Assembly (NCBI GenBank): GCA_005881495.1
Contig: VBHI01000242.1
Location: forward strand, 1 to 8,168
Length of the DNA stretch: 8,168 bases
Reading direction: 5' to 3'
Origin: Chloroflexota bacterium
GTDB taxonomy: Bacteria > Chloroflexota > Ktedonobacteria > Ktedonobacterales > Ktedonobacteraceae
A program made the translations under genes and the position numbers. Below the pieces are notes generated by a model that did not search any database, had not been told where the DNA came from, and saw nothing but the letters and a program-made list of their open reading frames with translations. Shown here in pieces: positions 1 to 6,497 of this stretch; the first letter of the stretch is position 1; every line of letters begins with the position of its first letter.

Positions 1-2
1 AT

Positions 3-974
3 ACATTGCTGCGATTGGCAGCCTCGGTTGAGCAGCTTTCAACACATATCCTGGCACGTGCCATCGTTGACGCTGCACACGAGCGCGAGCTAGTCCTGAG
101 CTTAGCCGGCGACTTTGAGGAAAATTTTGGCAAGGGTGTCCGGGGAAGGGTACCACTTATCAACGAAGATCAATGGTCATATCAACTATCCACAAATAAT
201 GAGCATGAAAATGCCGTTGCTCCTGATACAGCGCCTGAGATCTCCACTGCCAAAGAAGTGCCAGAAGTGTCAGTTGCCGTCGGTAATCGAACCTTCATGC
301 TTCAGCTCGGTATCGCACTCCCACCTTCGTTGGTGGCAGAGCGAGAGCAGCGCACCGCTCTTGGTCAGATTTGCAGCTTCGTCGCTGTTGATGGTCAAAT
401 AGTCGGATTGATCGTCCTGGAGGACATTCCCCGTGCGGAACTCGCGCGGCTCTCACCTGACCTGAAGCGGGAGGGTATTCAGCAGACCGTGTTACTCACT
501 GGAGATGGTGAGATCGTGGCTCAACAAGTTGGGCAAGCTGCGCACATTGATCGGGTCGTAGCGCACTGCCTACCTGAAGAAAAGGTTCGCGTGGTACAGG
601 AGTTAGTGAACCAGAAACACCGCGTACTGATGGTAGGCGACGGCATCAACGATGCCCCTGCTCTGGCGACCGCAACTGTCGGCATGGCACTCGGAACACA
701 GGGATTGACTGCAGCCGCAAACGCAGCCGATACGGTACTGCTCTCAACAGATATTCTTCGCGTGGTGACAGCGGTACAACTGGGACGCCGAGTTATGCGC
801 ATAGCCTTGCAGGGCATCTGGGTTGGGATGGGGTTGAGCGCTATCGCGATGCTCTTCGCCGCCTTTGGCTACATCACCCCAGCAGCCGGGGCCATTCTGC
901 AAGAGGGCATCGATGTCATCGTGATCCTGAACGCCTTACGGGTAGGCAGGTTCAAAGTAAAAGCAAACAAATGA
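3..974 (+). CDS. P1B-type heavy-metal-translocating ATPase, C-terminal part (5' end outside the window)
   Basis: This is the C-terminal part of a membrane cation pump that couples ATP hydrolysis to metal transport. The frame is open to the left edge, and the DKTGT phosphorylation site and earlier membrane helices would lie upstream; the TTG at 6 is not a credible start. Numbering from that TTG, the N-domain signature is STHIL (12-16) and the glycine motif GKGVRGRV (42-49). The P-domain shows LLTGDG (163-168), the LPEEK lysine (193) and GDGINDAPAL (211-220). Two final membrane helices lie at about 265-290 and 292-312, ending in LQEGIDVIVILNALR. Two oddities: the usual His-Pro pair of P1B ATPases reads His-Ile, and about 40 acidic/polar residues (50-90) separate the glycine motif from VGN, where family members usually have only a few. 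QEGID lies where Co-type (P1B-4) pumps carry HEGxT, but the metal cannot be named without the missing CPC/SPC-type helix. The class is secure, the substrate unknown. Confidence 0.9.
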   Translation, partial: TLLRLAASVEQLSTHILARAIVDAAHERELVLSLAGDFEENFGKGVRGRVPLINEDQWSYQLSTNNEHENAVAPDTAPEISTAKEVPEVSVAVGNRTFMLQLGIALPPSLVAEREQRTALGQICSFVAVDGQIVGLIVLEDIPRAELARLSPDLKREGIQQTVLLTGDGEIVAQQVGQAAHIDRVVAHCLPEEKVRVVQELVNQKHRVLMVGDGINDAPALATATVGMALGTQGLTAAANAADTVLLSTDILRVVTAVQLGRRVMRIALQGIWVGMGLSAIAMLFAAFGYITPAAGAILQEGIDVIVILNALRVGRFKVKANK

Positions 975-1027
975 ATCTTTCGTTGTGGTCTTTCGAGATC
1001 TAAGGTAGGATATGCTCTCTCACCCAT

Positions 1028-1056
1028 TTGCCTCACTCTGCAAGGAGATGTATAAT
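1028..1056 (+). promoter_or_regulatory. Sigma70-type promoter for the 321-residue membrane protein
   Basis: A -35 box TTGCCT (1028-1033) lies exactly 17 bases before a perfect -10 box TATAAT (1051-1056). Transcription would start near 1063, leaving a leader of about 65 bases before the ATG at 1128. It suggests the membrane protein is expressed independently of the ATPase gene upstream. The -35 matches consensus at four of six positions, so the call rests mainly on the -10 box and the spacing. Confidence 0.55.
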
Positions 1057-1127
1057 CTCTATCGATACGTGGTAGGAATGTTTCCCACAACCGTCCTTGA
1101 ATGACCTGCTAAAAGGATTTTTGTTGT

Positions 1128-2093
1128 ATGTTGCAAACGCTTCCGCTAGTGCTGTTCATCGTAATGACTGAACTTTCGATAGGGGCTTTTACAGTACTTT
1201 TCGTGCTGGATTGGCGCAAAGAAGTCAAACGCAGTTTTTTAATTACCTATGGGCTTATTTATGTTGTTTTGACCGGTCTGACCTATTTGTTTCAGCAGAA
1301 TTTTTCAATGCCCGATCTGCTCAATAGTTTTCCGCAGCTTGACAAAGCCTGGACCGGCTATGAAACACTACCGATGTTGCTTTTCCTGCTCCTCATGCTG
1401 CCGTATAATCTCTTCCTCTGGCTCGACAAGAACGCAGGTGTGAGTGGCAAAGAGAGCCAGGAAAAAGGGCAAAAGCGACCTTCGCCTGTGCGTTTGCTGC
1501 GGATGATTAGCGGTGTATTAACGGTGATGGCAGGTGTGGCTACACTGTTTGTGATGGCAATGATTTATCGGCCGGTCGCGCCCACGGTCCTGGGTGGAGC
1601 GTTTACTATTGCCAGTTTCTTTGCGGCCGCCCTGGCACTGGGTGGGGTGATGACGGCGATGTGGCTTGGGCATTGGTACCTGGTGACACCGGCGCTTTCT
1701 GAGAAACCACTTCAGTTCGCGACGACGCTGGTACTACTGGGAGTGCTGGCTCAGGTCATTTTTGCTGTTACAGCCGGGCCTACAGTCACAAATGGATCCA
1801 GCACGACTGCCACGACCCCTGCAGCGACTGCACCTGCACCTGCTGCAACGCCTGTGCCGAATGCGCAAGTTAAACCCACCGGGGCGCCTGTGACCACACC
1901 GTTGGGTACGGATGCTATTGGTTGGCTGCGTATCCTGGTGAGTTTTGTCATTCCACTGGTTTTGGGTGGGATTGCCTGGAAGTTGATACGCGACCGCTCG
2001 TTCCAGTCCGCAACGGGTATGCTCTACCTGGTGGTGGTGTGTACCCTGGCTGGCGAAGCTATTGCACGTGGATTGTTTTTGATAGGTATATAG
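1128..2093 (+). CDS. Polytopic membrane protein of unknown function (about 8 helices)
   Basis: I do not recognise the family. The 321-residue protein has about eight hydrophobic stretches: 5-27, 37-57, 80-99, 124-147, 152-180, 196-217, 266-287 and 295-320. A Lys-rich loop lies at about 100-122. A low-complexity Ala/Thr/Pro linker (about 218-260) separates the sixth and seventh helices. Polar residues inside or next to helices may be functional: Glu15 in helix 1, the LGHWYLV segment (180-186) and GEAIARGLF (309-317) in the last helix. The GE...R pattern near the C-terminus and the first helix (TELSIGAF) faintly recall DmsC/NrfD-type quinol-interacting subunits, but no partner oxidoreductase genes are adjacent, so this is only a suggestion. 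The ATG start is supported by AAAAGGA (1111-1117), 10 bases upstream. The gene stands alone between its promoter and a terminator. Confidence 0.85.
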   Translation: MLQTLPLVLFIVMTELSIGAFTVLFVLDWRKEVKRSFLITYGLIYVVLTGLTYLFQQNFSMPDLLNSFPQLDKAWTGYETLPMLLFLLLMLPYNLFLWLDKNAGVSGKESQEKGQKRPSPVRLLRMISGVLTVMAGVATLFVMAMIYRPVAPTVLGGAFTIASFFAAALALGGVMTAMWLGHWYLVTPALSEKPLQFATTLVLLGVLAQVIFAVTAGPTVTNGSSTTATTPAATAPAPAATPVPNAQVKPTGAPVTTPLGTDAIGWLRILVSFVIPLVLGGIAWKLIRDRSFQSATGMLYLVVVCTLAGEAIARGLFLIGI

Positions 2094-2106
2094 AACGATA
2101 CATAGG

Positions 2107-2143
2107 AATAGAGGGCGACCGGGGTGATCGCCCTCTATTTTTT
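2107..2143 (+). terminator. Intrinsic terminator after the membrane protein gene
   Basis: A perfect 12-bp stem AATAGAGGGCGA (2107-2118) pairs with 2128-2139 across a 9-base loop, and the 3' arm runs into a T tract (2138-2143). It lies 13 bases after the stop at 2093. It also abuts the stop codon of the convergent acyl-CoA synthetase (2142-2144). The minus-strand side lacks a good T run, so it should work mainly for the plus strand and at best weakly in the other direction. Confidence 0.9.
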
Positions 2144-3755
2144 AGATCTCCCCTGTTCTGCGAGCCTTTTCAAGCTCTTTTAGTTCGCGGCGCAGGATTT
2201 TACCTGAGGGGACCTTGGGAATAGCCTCGATGAACTCAACGGCGTGAATCTTCTTGTAACCGGCAAGCTTGCCATTGGCGAAGTTAAGAATGTCGTCCTC
2301 GGTAACTTCTTCATGACCCTTGCGTATGACCACAAAGCCTTTGGGGAGTTCACCGGCCTCGTCGTCTGGAATACCAATGACGGCGGAGTCCATTACAGCG
2401 GGATGTTCCATAAGCAGGGATTCTAGCTCGGCGGGAGCGATGCCAAAGCCCTTGTACTTGATCATCTCTTTCTTGCGATCGACGATATAGGTGTAGCCAT
2501 CGGGGTCTACATGGCCTATATCGCCTGTGTAGAGCCAACCGTTACGAAGAGTACGGGCGGTCTCCTCGGGGGCTTTCCAATAACCCTGCATGATCTGAGG
2601 CCCACGAATAATGATTTCTCCATCCTCGCCAACAGGTAATTCGCGCTCACCGGTCTCGATATCGACAATTTTCTGCTCGGTGTTGTGGACGGGCATACCA
2701 ACGCTATCAAGTCGCACCAGAGCAGGATCTCCTGGCTGCGCATGGGTAATTGGAGATGCCTCAGTCAAGCCATAGCCCTGCACAACCCTGATACCTGATT
2801 TTTTCTCCAATTTGCGAGCAGGATCGAGCGGCAAAGGAGCCGCGCCGGAGAAGACGTATCTGACAGTCTTCAACTTGCTGAGATCGAGAGGGGCATTGGC
2901 AAGAGCCAGCACAATGGGCGGGACAGCGAAGTAGTACGTCACGCCATACTTTTCACACAAATCGAGTGACTGGAGCAGGTCAAAGCGTTCCATCATCACC
3001 TGCGTGCCGCTACAGGCCAGGAAGCTGCCTGTCAGCATCACACCATAGATGTGGTAGAAAGGCAAGAAGATCAGGGCCACGTCGGTGAAGTTTGTGCGGA
3101 GAGCGGTGGTAAATTGGAGATTATTGGACGTCAGGTTACGATGGGTAAGCATGGTCCCTTTGGGGAAGCCGGTGGTGCCAGAAGAATAGGGCAAGGCGAC
3201 CAGGTCATCGCTGCTGATCTCAACATGCGGGGGATGCTTCGGAGAAGATTCGCGCATGAGCCTGGCAAAAGGTATGGCCTCAGGCATACTTTCGGGAGGA
3301 TGATTACCTGTGACCAGAATATGTTTCAGAGCAGGAAACGGTTTCTGAATTAGTACCATGTGCATCAGTGGAAAGAGTTCACGCTGAATCAGTACAGCCC
3401 TGGCTTCTGAATTTTCAAGCTGATAGGCTATTTCGCGCTCTTTATAGCTGGGATTCATCGGGCTGACGACGAGACCAATCGAAGTGGCGGCAATGAATGT
3501 GATAGTATACTCAGGACGATTGGTCGTAAAGAGACAAATACGATCACCTTTTCGCATACCCAAATTGTAAAGGCCGTTGGCGATACAGTTGACCATCGAG
3601 ACTACTTCACGATAGGTAAGAACAAGATCGTGAAAGATGATGGCCGGGCGGTCGGGAGTGCGTGCAGCGGCATTGCGCAAGAGGTGGTCATAGGGTATGT
3701 CTGGGAAGTCTACTGGTGGACGGAAGAGTTCAGGTGTTACCATTTTTTCAGACAT
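2142..3755 (-). CDS. Acyl-CoA synthetase, AMP-forming (4-coumarate/long-chain fatty acid CoA ligase type)
   Basis: This enzyme activates a carboxylic acid with ATP to an acyl-adenylate and transfers it to coenzyme A, probably in the cytoplasm as the entry step for fatty or aryl acid use. All core motifs of the adenylate-forming superfamily are present in its 537 residues. These are the phosphate-binding loop YSSGTTGFPKGT (190-201), YGLTEAS (328-334) and YTGD (409-412), whose Asp contacts the ribose. The hinge and CoA-binding stretch starts at RKKEMIKYKGF (428-438), and PSGKILRREL (516-525) carries the catalytic lysine Lys519. Length and motifs fit an intact 4CL-like ligase; the acid substrate cannot be read from sequence. 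The ATG at 3755 is preceded by AAAGGA (plus-strand 3764-3769) with an 8-base gap. Met5 is a less likely alternative start. The gene appears monocistronic, convergent with the membrane protein gene, and probably under repressor control given the palindromes upstream. Confidence 0.95.
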   Translation of the reverse strand: MSEKMVTPELFRPPVDFPDIPYDHLLRNAAARTPDRPAIIFHDLVLTYREVVSMVNCIANGLYNLGMRKGDRICLFTTNRPEYTITFIAATSIGLVVSPMNPSYKEREIAYQLENSEARAVLIQRELFPLMHMVLIQKPFPALKHILVTGNHPPESMPEAIPFARLMRESSPKHPPHVEISSDDLVALPYSSGTTGFPKGTMLTHRNLTSNNLQFTTALRTNFTDVALIFLPFYHIYGVMLTGSFLACSGTQVMMERFDLLQSLDLCEKYGVTYYFAVPPIVLALANAPLDLSKLKTVRYVFSGAAPLPLDPARKLEKKSGIRVVQGYGLTEASPITHAQPGDPALVRLDSVGMPVHNTEQKIVDIETGERELPVGEDGEIIIRGPQIMQGYWKAPEETARTLRNGWLYTGDIGHVDPDGYTYIVDRKKEMIKYKGFGIAPAELESLLMEHPAVMDSAVIGIPDDEAGELPKGFVVIRKGHEEVTEDDILNFANGKLAGYKKIHAVEFIEAIPKVPSGKILRRELKELEKARRTGEI

Positions 3756-3809
3756 GTCTGGAGTCCTTTCTGGCTCAGGCTTGGGCGATTACCAAAAAAT
3801 AGGTCGCCT

Positions 3810-3823
3810 CTACAACATTGTAG
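3810..3823. promoter_or_regulatory. Small palindrome, possible operator in the ligase leader
   Basis: CTACAA-CA-TTGTAG is a perfect 14-bp inverted repeat (6-bp arms). Its minus-strand reading includes TACAAT, which resembles a -10 box, but the best -35 candidate (TTGTCT, plus-strand 3842-3847) sits 19 bases away. It may be a repressor site in the leader of the acyl-CoA synthetase gene or overlap a second weak promoter. Chance occurrence is possible at this size. Confidence 0.3.
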
Positions 3824-3888
3824 CCCCTACTGCTTTTCAGAAGACAAATACGCGGAAAGGGACAGCTACAGATCATTACTGACCCAGG

Positions 3889-3916
3889 CTATAGTATGTG
3901 CTGTAGCATACTATAG
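3889..3916. promoter_or_regulatory. 28-bp palindrome, probable operator at the acyl-CoA synthetase promoter
   Basis: Perfect 10-bp arms, CTATAGTATG (3889-3898) and CATACTATAG (3907-3916), surround an 8-base spacer. Outer bases extend the symmetry imperfectly (CTGAC at 3879-3883 with GTCAG at 3921-3925). It covers the -10 box and predicted start of the leftward promoter, where a dimeric repressor of the TetR type, common for fatty-acid genes, would act. No T tract follows on either strand, so it is not a terminator. The regulator is not encoded in the window. Confidence 0.5.
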
Positions 3917-3933
3917 TTGAGTCAGGGGGTCAA
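3905..3933 (-). promoter_or_regulatory. Sigma70-type promoter for the acyl-CoA synthetase gene
   Basis: Read on the minus strand, TTGACC (3933-3928, five of six consensus bases) is followed after 17 bases by TATGCT (3910-3905, four of six). Transcription would begin near 3898 and give a leader of about 143 bases. The -10 lies inside the 28-bp palindrome, which supports both calls together. Confidence 0.45.
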
Positions 3934-4060
3934 GAGGAAAAATGTGAGACTCTTTAATCACTAAATACTCTAAAATGGTATTACAATGGTTTCTGCAGGT
4001 GCAAGGCATAGCAATAAACGCCATTGAAGATTTGAGGGTGAAAAAACTTTTCAAATTTCA

Positions 4061-4090
4061 TTGACATACATGGACATTTCATGGTAATCT
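4061..4090 (+). promoter_or_regulatory. Promoter of the IS607 operon with tandem GACAT repeats; possible leaderless start
   Basis: A perfect -35 box TTGACA (4061-4066) is followed after 18 bases by TAATCT (4085-4090), a weak -10. Transcription would then start about six bases further on, at the A of the preferred ATG (4097), implying a leaderless message. No Shine-Dalgarno sequence is present before this gene. The spacer contains tandem repeats GACATACATG (4063-4072) and GACATTTCATG (4073-4083), spaced by one helical turn, a plausible site for self-regulation or recombinase binding at the left end. Confidence 0.45.
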
Positions 4091-4096
4091 ATGCCC

Positions 4097-4678
4097 ATGA
4101 AATTGAGCCAGTATGCAAAGAAAATCGGAGTGAGTTACAAGACCGCGTGGAGGTGGTACAAAGCCGGGACCCTGGACGCCTACAAAACACCGACCGGCAT
4201 GGTGGTAGTTCGTGACCTGCAAGTGGAAAAACCGGGGATTGGGCGCATTGCCTTGTATGCGCGGGTATCCTCTGTCGATCAAAGAAGCGATCTAGACCAC
4301 CAAGTGCAACGTCTGCGCGACTATGCTGCAGCGCGGGGCTACCAGGTTGCCAAAGAAGTGACCGAGATCGCTTCGGGTCTCAATGACAGTCGCCCAAAGT
4401 TTTTGAAGCTCCTGGCTGACGCAAGCATTGGCACGATTATTGTGGAACACAAAGACCGGGGCACGCGCTTTGGGTGGAACTATCTCACAACGCTGTTGGA
4501 AGTCCAGGGACGCCGCATTGAAGCGGTCTTTCCCAATGAAACCCAGGATGATTTGGTCAGTGATTTTGTGAGCATCATCACCAGTTTGGCGGCACGCATC
4601 TACGGCAGGCGTGGCATTCGCCGTAAAGCAGAGCGCATTAAGCAGTGTGTTGAAGAAGTGATGAAGCAGGAGGTCTGA
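4097..4678 (+). CDS. tnpA: IS607-family serine recombinase (transposase TnpA)
   Basis: This enzyme cuts and rejoins both element ends by serine recombination. Starting at MKLSQYAKK (4097) gives 193 residues. An ATG two codons earlier (4091) would add Met-Pro but overlaps the expected transcription start, and IS607 recombinases typically begin MKLS. Residues 1-38 form the MerR-like DNA-binding helix-turn-helix (KKIGVSYKTAWRWYKAGTL). The resolvase catalytic domain follows, with ALYARVSSVDQ placing the nucleophile at Ser58. EHKDRGTRFG contains Arg121 and Arg124, equivalent to the conserved active-site arginines; the Leu usual between them (DRLTR) is Gly here. The C-terminus (DFVSIITSLAARIYGRRGIRRKAERI) is the complete IS607-type tail. 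The TGA stop overlaps the next ATG by one base. It appears full length and potentially active. Confidence 0.95.
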   Translation: MKLSQYAKKIGVSYKTAWRWYKAGTLDAYKTPTGMVVVRDLQVEKPGIGRIALYARVSSVDQRSDLDHQVQRLRDYAAARGYQVAKEVTEIASGLNDSRPKFLKLLADASIGTIIVEHKDRGTRFGWNYLTTLLEVQGRRIEAVFPNETQDDLVSDFVSIITSLAARIYGRRGIRRKAERIKQCVEEVMKQEV

Positions 4679-5010
4679 TGACTGAATTTCGCAAAGAACA
4701 AGCGCTTGCTCGCAATATCGATCTGTGGGAGCGGCGACATGCTGAGTTTGACCAACTCCCTAATGTCGAGCGCAGGGTCGCACGTGGCGACTACGAGTTC
4801 TTTTCGAGCGTTGAAATCGAGTTACGGGAGCTTGAGCAGGAAGCCCAACGAAACGGCTTTGTCCTTGAATGGAACTGGGACGGGCAGGACTTTGTCTACA
4901 CCATAGAGCAGCTGTCTCCAGAGGACTATGCAGCTTTTTTGGCAGAAGAGGAAGAAGTGATGCTGGAAGACCTGAAGTGGAAGTACTCGAAGGGATTTCT
5001 TCCGACATGA
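4678..5010 (+). CDS. Small acidic protein of unknown function within the IS607 element
   Basis: I do not recognise this 110-residue protein. Its ATG overlaps the tnpA stop (TGATG) and its TGA overlaps the tnpB ATG (ATGA). A strong AGGAGG (4668-4673) lies only 4 bases upstream, so translation is probably coupled across the three genes. It is markedly acidic: by my count 26 Asp/Glu against 13 Lys/Arg, including a run of four Glu at about 91-94. The N-terminal half is charged and probably helical. The segment GFVLEWNWDGQDFVYTI (about 61-77) looks like a beta hairpin and is followed by an acidic helix. There is no signal peptide, membrane helix or metal motif. Standard IS607 elements carry only tnpA and tnpB, so this is an accessory gene. 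The context suggests a role in controlling recombination, TnpB or its RNA, but that is inference. Confidence 0.8.
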   Translation: MTEFRKEQALARNIDLWERRHAEFDQLPNVERRVARGDYEFFSSVEIELRELEQEAQRNGFVLEWNWDGQDFVYTIEQLSPEDYAAFLAEEEEVMLEDLKWKYSKGFLPT

Positions 5011-6497
5011 AGGTTGTCAGAGGCTACAAGACCGAACTGGATCTCAACCACAAGCAAATCACGGACTGCAAAAAGCATGCTGGGGCCGCCCGCTATGCCT
5101 ACAATTGGGGCCTGAAGCGCAAGCAAGAGGTGTATCAGGCGGAAGGCCGCAGCATCACTGCCATGGAGCTTCACCGGGAACTCAACCAACTGAAGCAAAC
5201 GGACCTGCCCTGGATGTACGAGGTCTCGAAGGCGGTTCCTCAAGAGGCGCTGCGCGATCTCGATAAAGCGATGAGGAACTTTTTCCGCCGGGTGCAACTC
5301 AAAAAAGAGGGCAAATGGAAAGGCCCGCCTGGGTATCCCACCTTCAAAACGAAACGGCAAGGGCTTGGCAGTTTCAGACTGACCGGCTCCATTCATATCT
5401 ACGAGAAAGCCATTGAACTACCTCGTTTGGGCCAACTTCGACTGAAAGAATGTGGGTATGTGCCGAGAAGCTCGGTGAACATTCTTGCTGCGACCATCTC
5501 AGAGGAGGCTGGACGATGGTTCGTCTCCGTCCAGGTCGAAGAAGAAGTGCCTGATCCACCTGCCGCTACAGGTGAGCCGATCGGGGCAGATGTGGGGATC
5601 AATCGGCTGGCACAGTGCTCCAATGGTCGAGTGGTGGAGAATCCCAAAGCCTTGCGTTCCGAACTCAAACGCCTCAAACGTCTGCATCGTCGCCTTTCAC
5701 GCAAAACGAAAGGCAGTAAGAATCGCGCCAAAGCCCGCATGAAGCTCGCCCGCAAGTACGCCCGCATCGCCCATGTTCGTCGTGATGCCCTACACAAGGG
5801 TACTAGCCTACTCACCCGTGCCGCTCTTTCCCCTGAAAAACGCGCTGCCCGCAAAGCTGAGATTGCTGCTTCCTTACCAGAACCGAAAGCCAAGGTCAAA
5901 CCAAGGAAGGGCAAGAAGATACAGCCAGCGGAAACGCCCTCGTTGCCAGAACAGGTGGCGCGAAAGATCAAAAAGAAGCAGATGAAACAACGGCTCCGGC
6001 AGGCTACACCAGCCAATGCGCATGTGCGTCCGGCAGTGGTCGTGCTGGAAGATCTCAATGTGGATGGCATGAAGCGGAACCGCAAGCTGGCCCTCTCTAT
6101 CAGTGATGTGGGTCTCGGCGAGTTCCGCCGACAAATGACCTACAAGACCACATGGCAGGGAGAAATACTGCTTCTGGCAGATCGTTGGTTTCCTTCCACA
6201 AAGATGTGTTCGAGGTGTGGGAATGTCAAGGAGGAGATGGACCTCTCTGAACGCCTCTACGTGTGCGAGAATCCAGCATGTGGTCTGGTCATCGACCGGG
6301 ATGTGAACGCCGCGCTGAACCTGGCAGCGTTGACCAAGCCAACCAGTCAACCAGGTCCCTACCGGGAGTTCCTCGGGAAGGGTGAAACGCCTGTGGAGAG
6401 GGGAGCGCTGGCTGACCTGTCGCAAGATGGATCAGTGAAACTCCCCTCCACGAAGCAGGAACCGGATACCAAATATGGCTTGTCCATAAATGGGTAG
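5007..6497 (+). CDS. tnpB: RNA-guided DNA endonuclease TnpB (IS607-associated)
   Basis: TnpB is the ancestor-like relative of Cas12: an RuvC nuclease guided by an RNA from the element's right end, cutting matching DNA and favouring retention of the element. The start at MKVVRGYKTELDLN matches the usual TnpB N-terminus and the ATGA overlap; the frame is open further upstream (from 4869) but overlaps the preceding gene. In 496 residues the key parts are present: the N-terminal GAARYAYNWGLK (26-37), RuvC-I IGADVGINR with Asp195, RuvC-II VVVLEDLN with Glu348, a zinc ribbon CSRC (401-404) and CENPAC (420-425), and RuvC-III DRDVNAALNL (430-439). The nuclease therefore looks catalytically intact. 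Unusual is a basic Lys/Pro/Ala-rich insertion of about 65 residues (roughly 272-340) between the conserved RRDALHK helix and RuvC-II, where most TnpBs have a short link. The last 50 or so residues are poorly structured and overlap the presumed guide-RNA scaffold. Confidence 0.95.
   Translation: MKVVRGYKTELDLNHKQITDCKKHAGAARYAYNWGLKRKQEVYQAEGRSITAMELHRELNQLKQTDLPWMYEVSKAVPQEALRDLDKAMRNFFRRVQLKKEGKWKGPPGYPTFKTKRQGLGSFRLTGSIHIYEKAIELPRLGQLRLKECGYVPRSSVNILAATISEEAGRWFVSVQVEEEVPDPPAATGEPIGADVGINRLAQCSNGRVVENPKALRSELKRLKRLHRRLSRKTKGSKNRAKARMKLARKYARIAHVRRDALHKGTSLLTRAALSPEKRAARKAEIAASLPEPKAKVKPRKGKKIQPAETPSLPEQVARKIKKKQMKQRLRQATPANAHVRPAVVVLEDLNVDGMKRNRKLALSISDVGLGEFRRQMTYKTTWQGEILLLADRWFPSTKMCSRCGNVKEEMDLSERLYVCENPACGLVIDRDVNAALNLAALTKPTSQPGPYREFLGKGETPVERGALADLSQDGSVKLPSTKQEPDTKYGLSING

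Larger units (their letters stand above)
3756..4060. other. Intergenic region between the acyl-CoA synthetase gene and the IS607-type element
   Basis: About 300 bases with no convincing gene. It holds the ligase ribosome site, promoter and two palindromes, then an AT-rich stretch from about 3935 on. I looked on the plus strand for the missing 5' end of the GxGYxYP gene and found none: all three frames are repeatedly stopped. The longest short frame (ATG 3975, 29 codons) has no ribosome site and no signal-peptide character. The left end of the mobile element lies somewhere in 3970-4060 but cannot be fixed by eye. Confidence 0.6.

Noticed and set aside
975..1027. Search for a terminator after the P-type ATPase
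   Set aside because: The repeated TCTTTCG (near 976 and 995) is direct, not inverted, and no stem with a T tract was found. Read-through into the membrane protein gene is possible.
3889..3916. Palindrome considered as a transcription terminator or CRISPR-like repeat
   Set aside because: No T tract follows on either strand, and there is only one copy, so it is neither terminator nor array. No CRISPR array was seen anywhere in the window.
3630..3920. 96-codon plus-strand frame running out of the ligase gene
   Set aside because: Half of it overlaps the N-terminal coding region of the acyl-CoA synthetase. It has no ribosome site and a composition unlike a real protein.
3975..4064. 29-codon frame considered as the missing 5' end of the GxGYxYP gene
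   Set aside because: It has no ribosome site, no signal-peptide pattern and a stop before the tnpA gene. It could not be joined sensibly to the frame at 6551.
4869..5006. Upstream extension of the tnpB frame to give a 542-residue protein
   Set aside because: The added 46 residues overlap the acidic gene in another frame and do not resemble a TnpB N-terminus. The ATG at 5007 with the ATGA overlap and MKVVRGYKTEL gives the normal TnpB start.
5399..6085. 228-codon open frame antisense to tnpB (and a 183-codon one at 5874-6425)
   Set aside because: The sense frame has all TnpB motifs. The antisense products are Arg/Ser-rich and low in complexity, without recognisable domains, so they are shadows of the coding strand.
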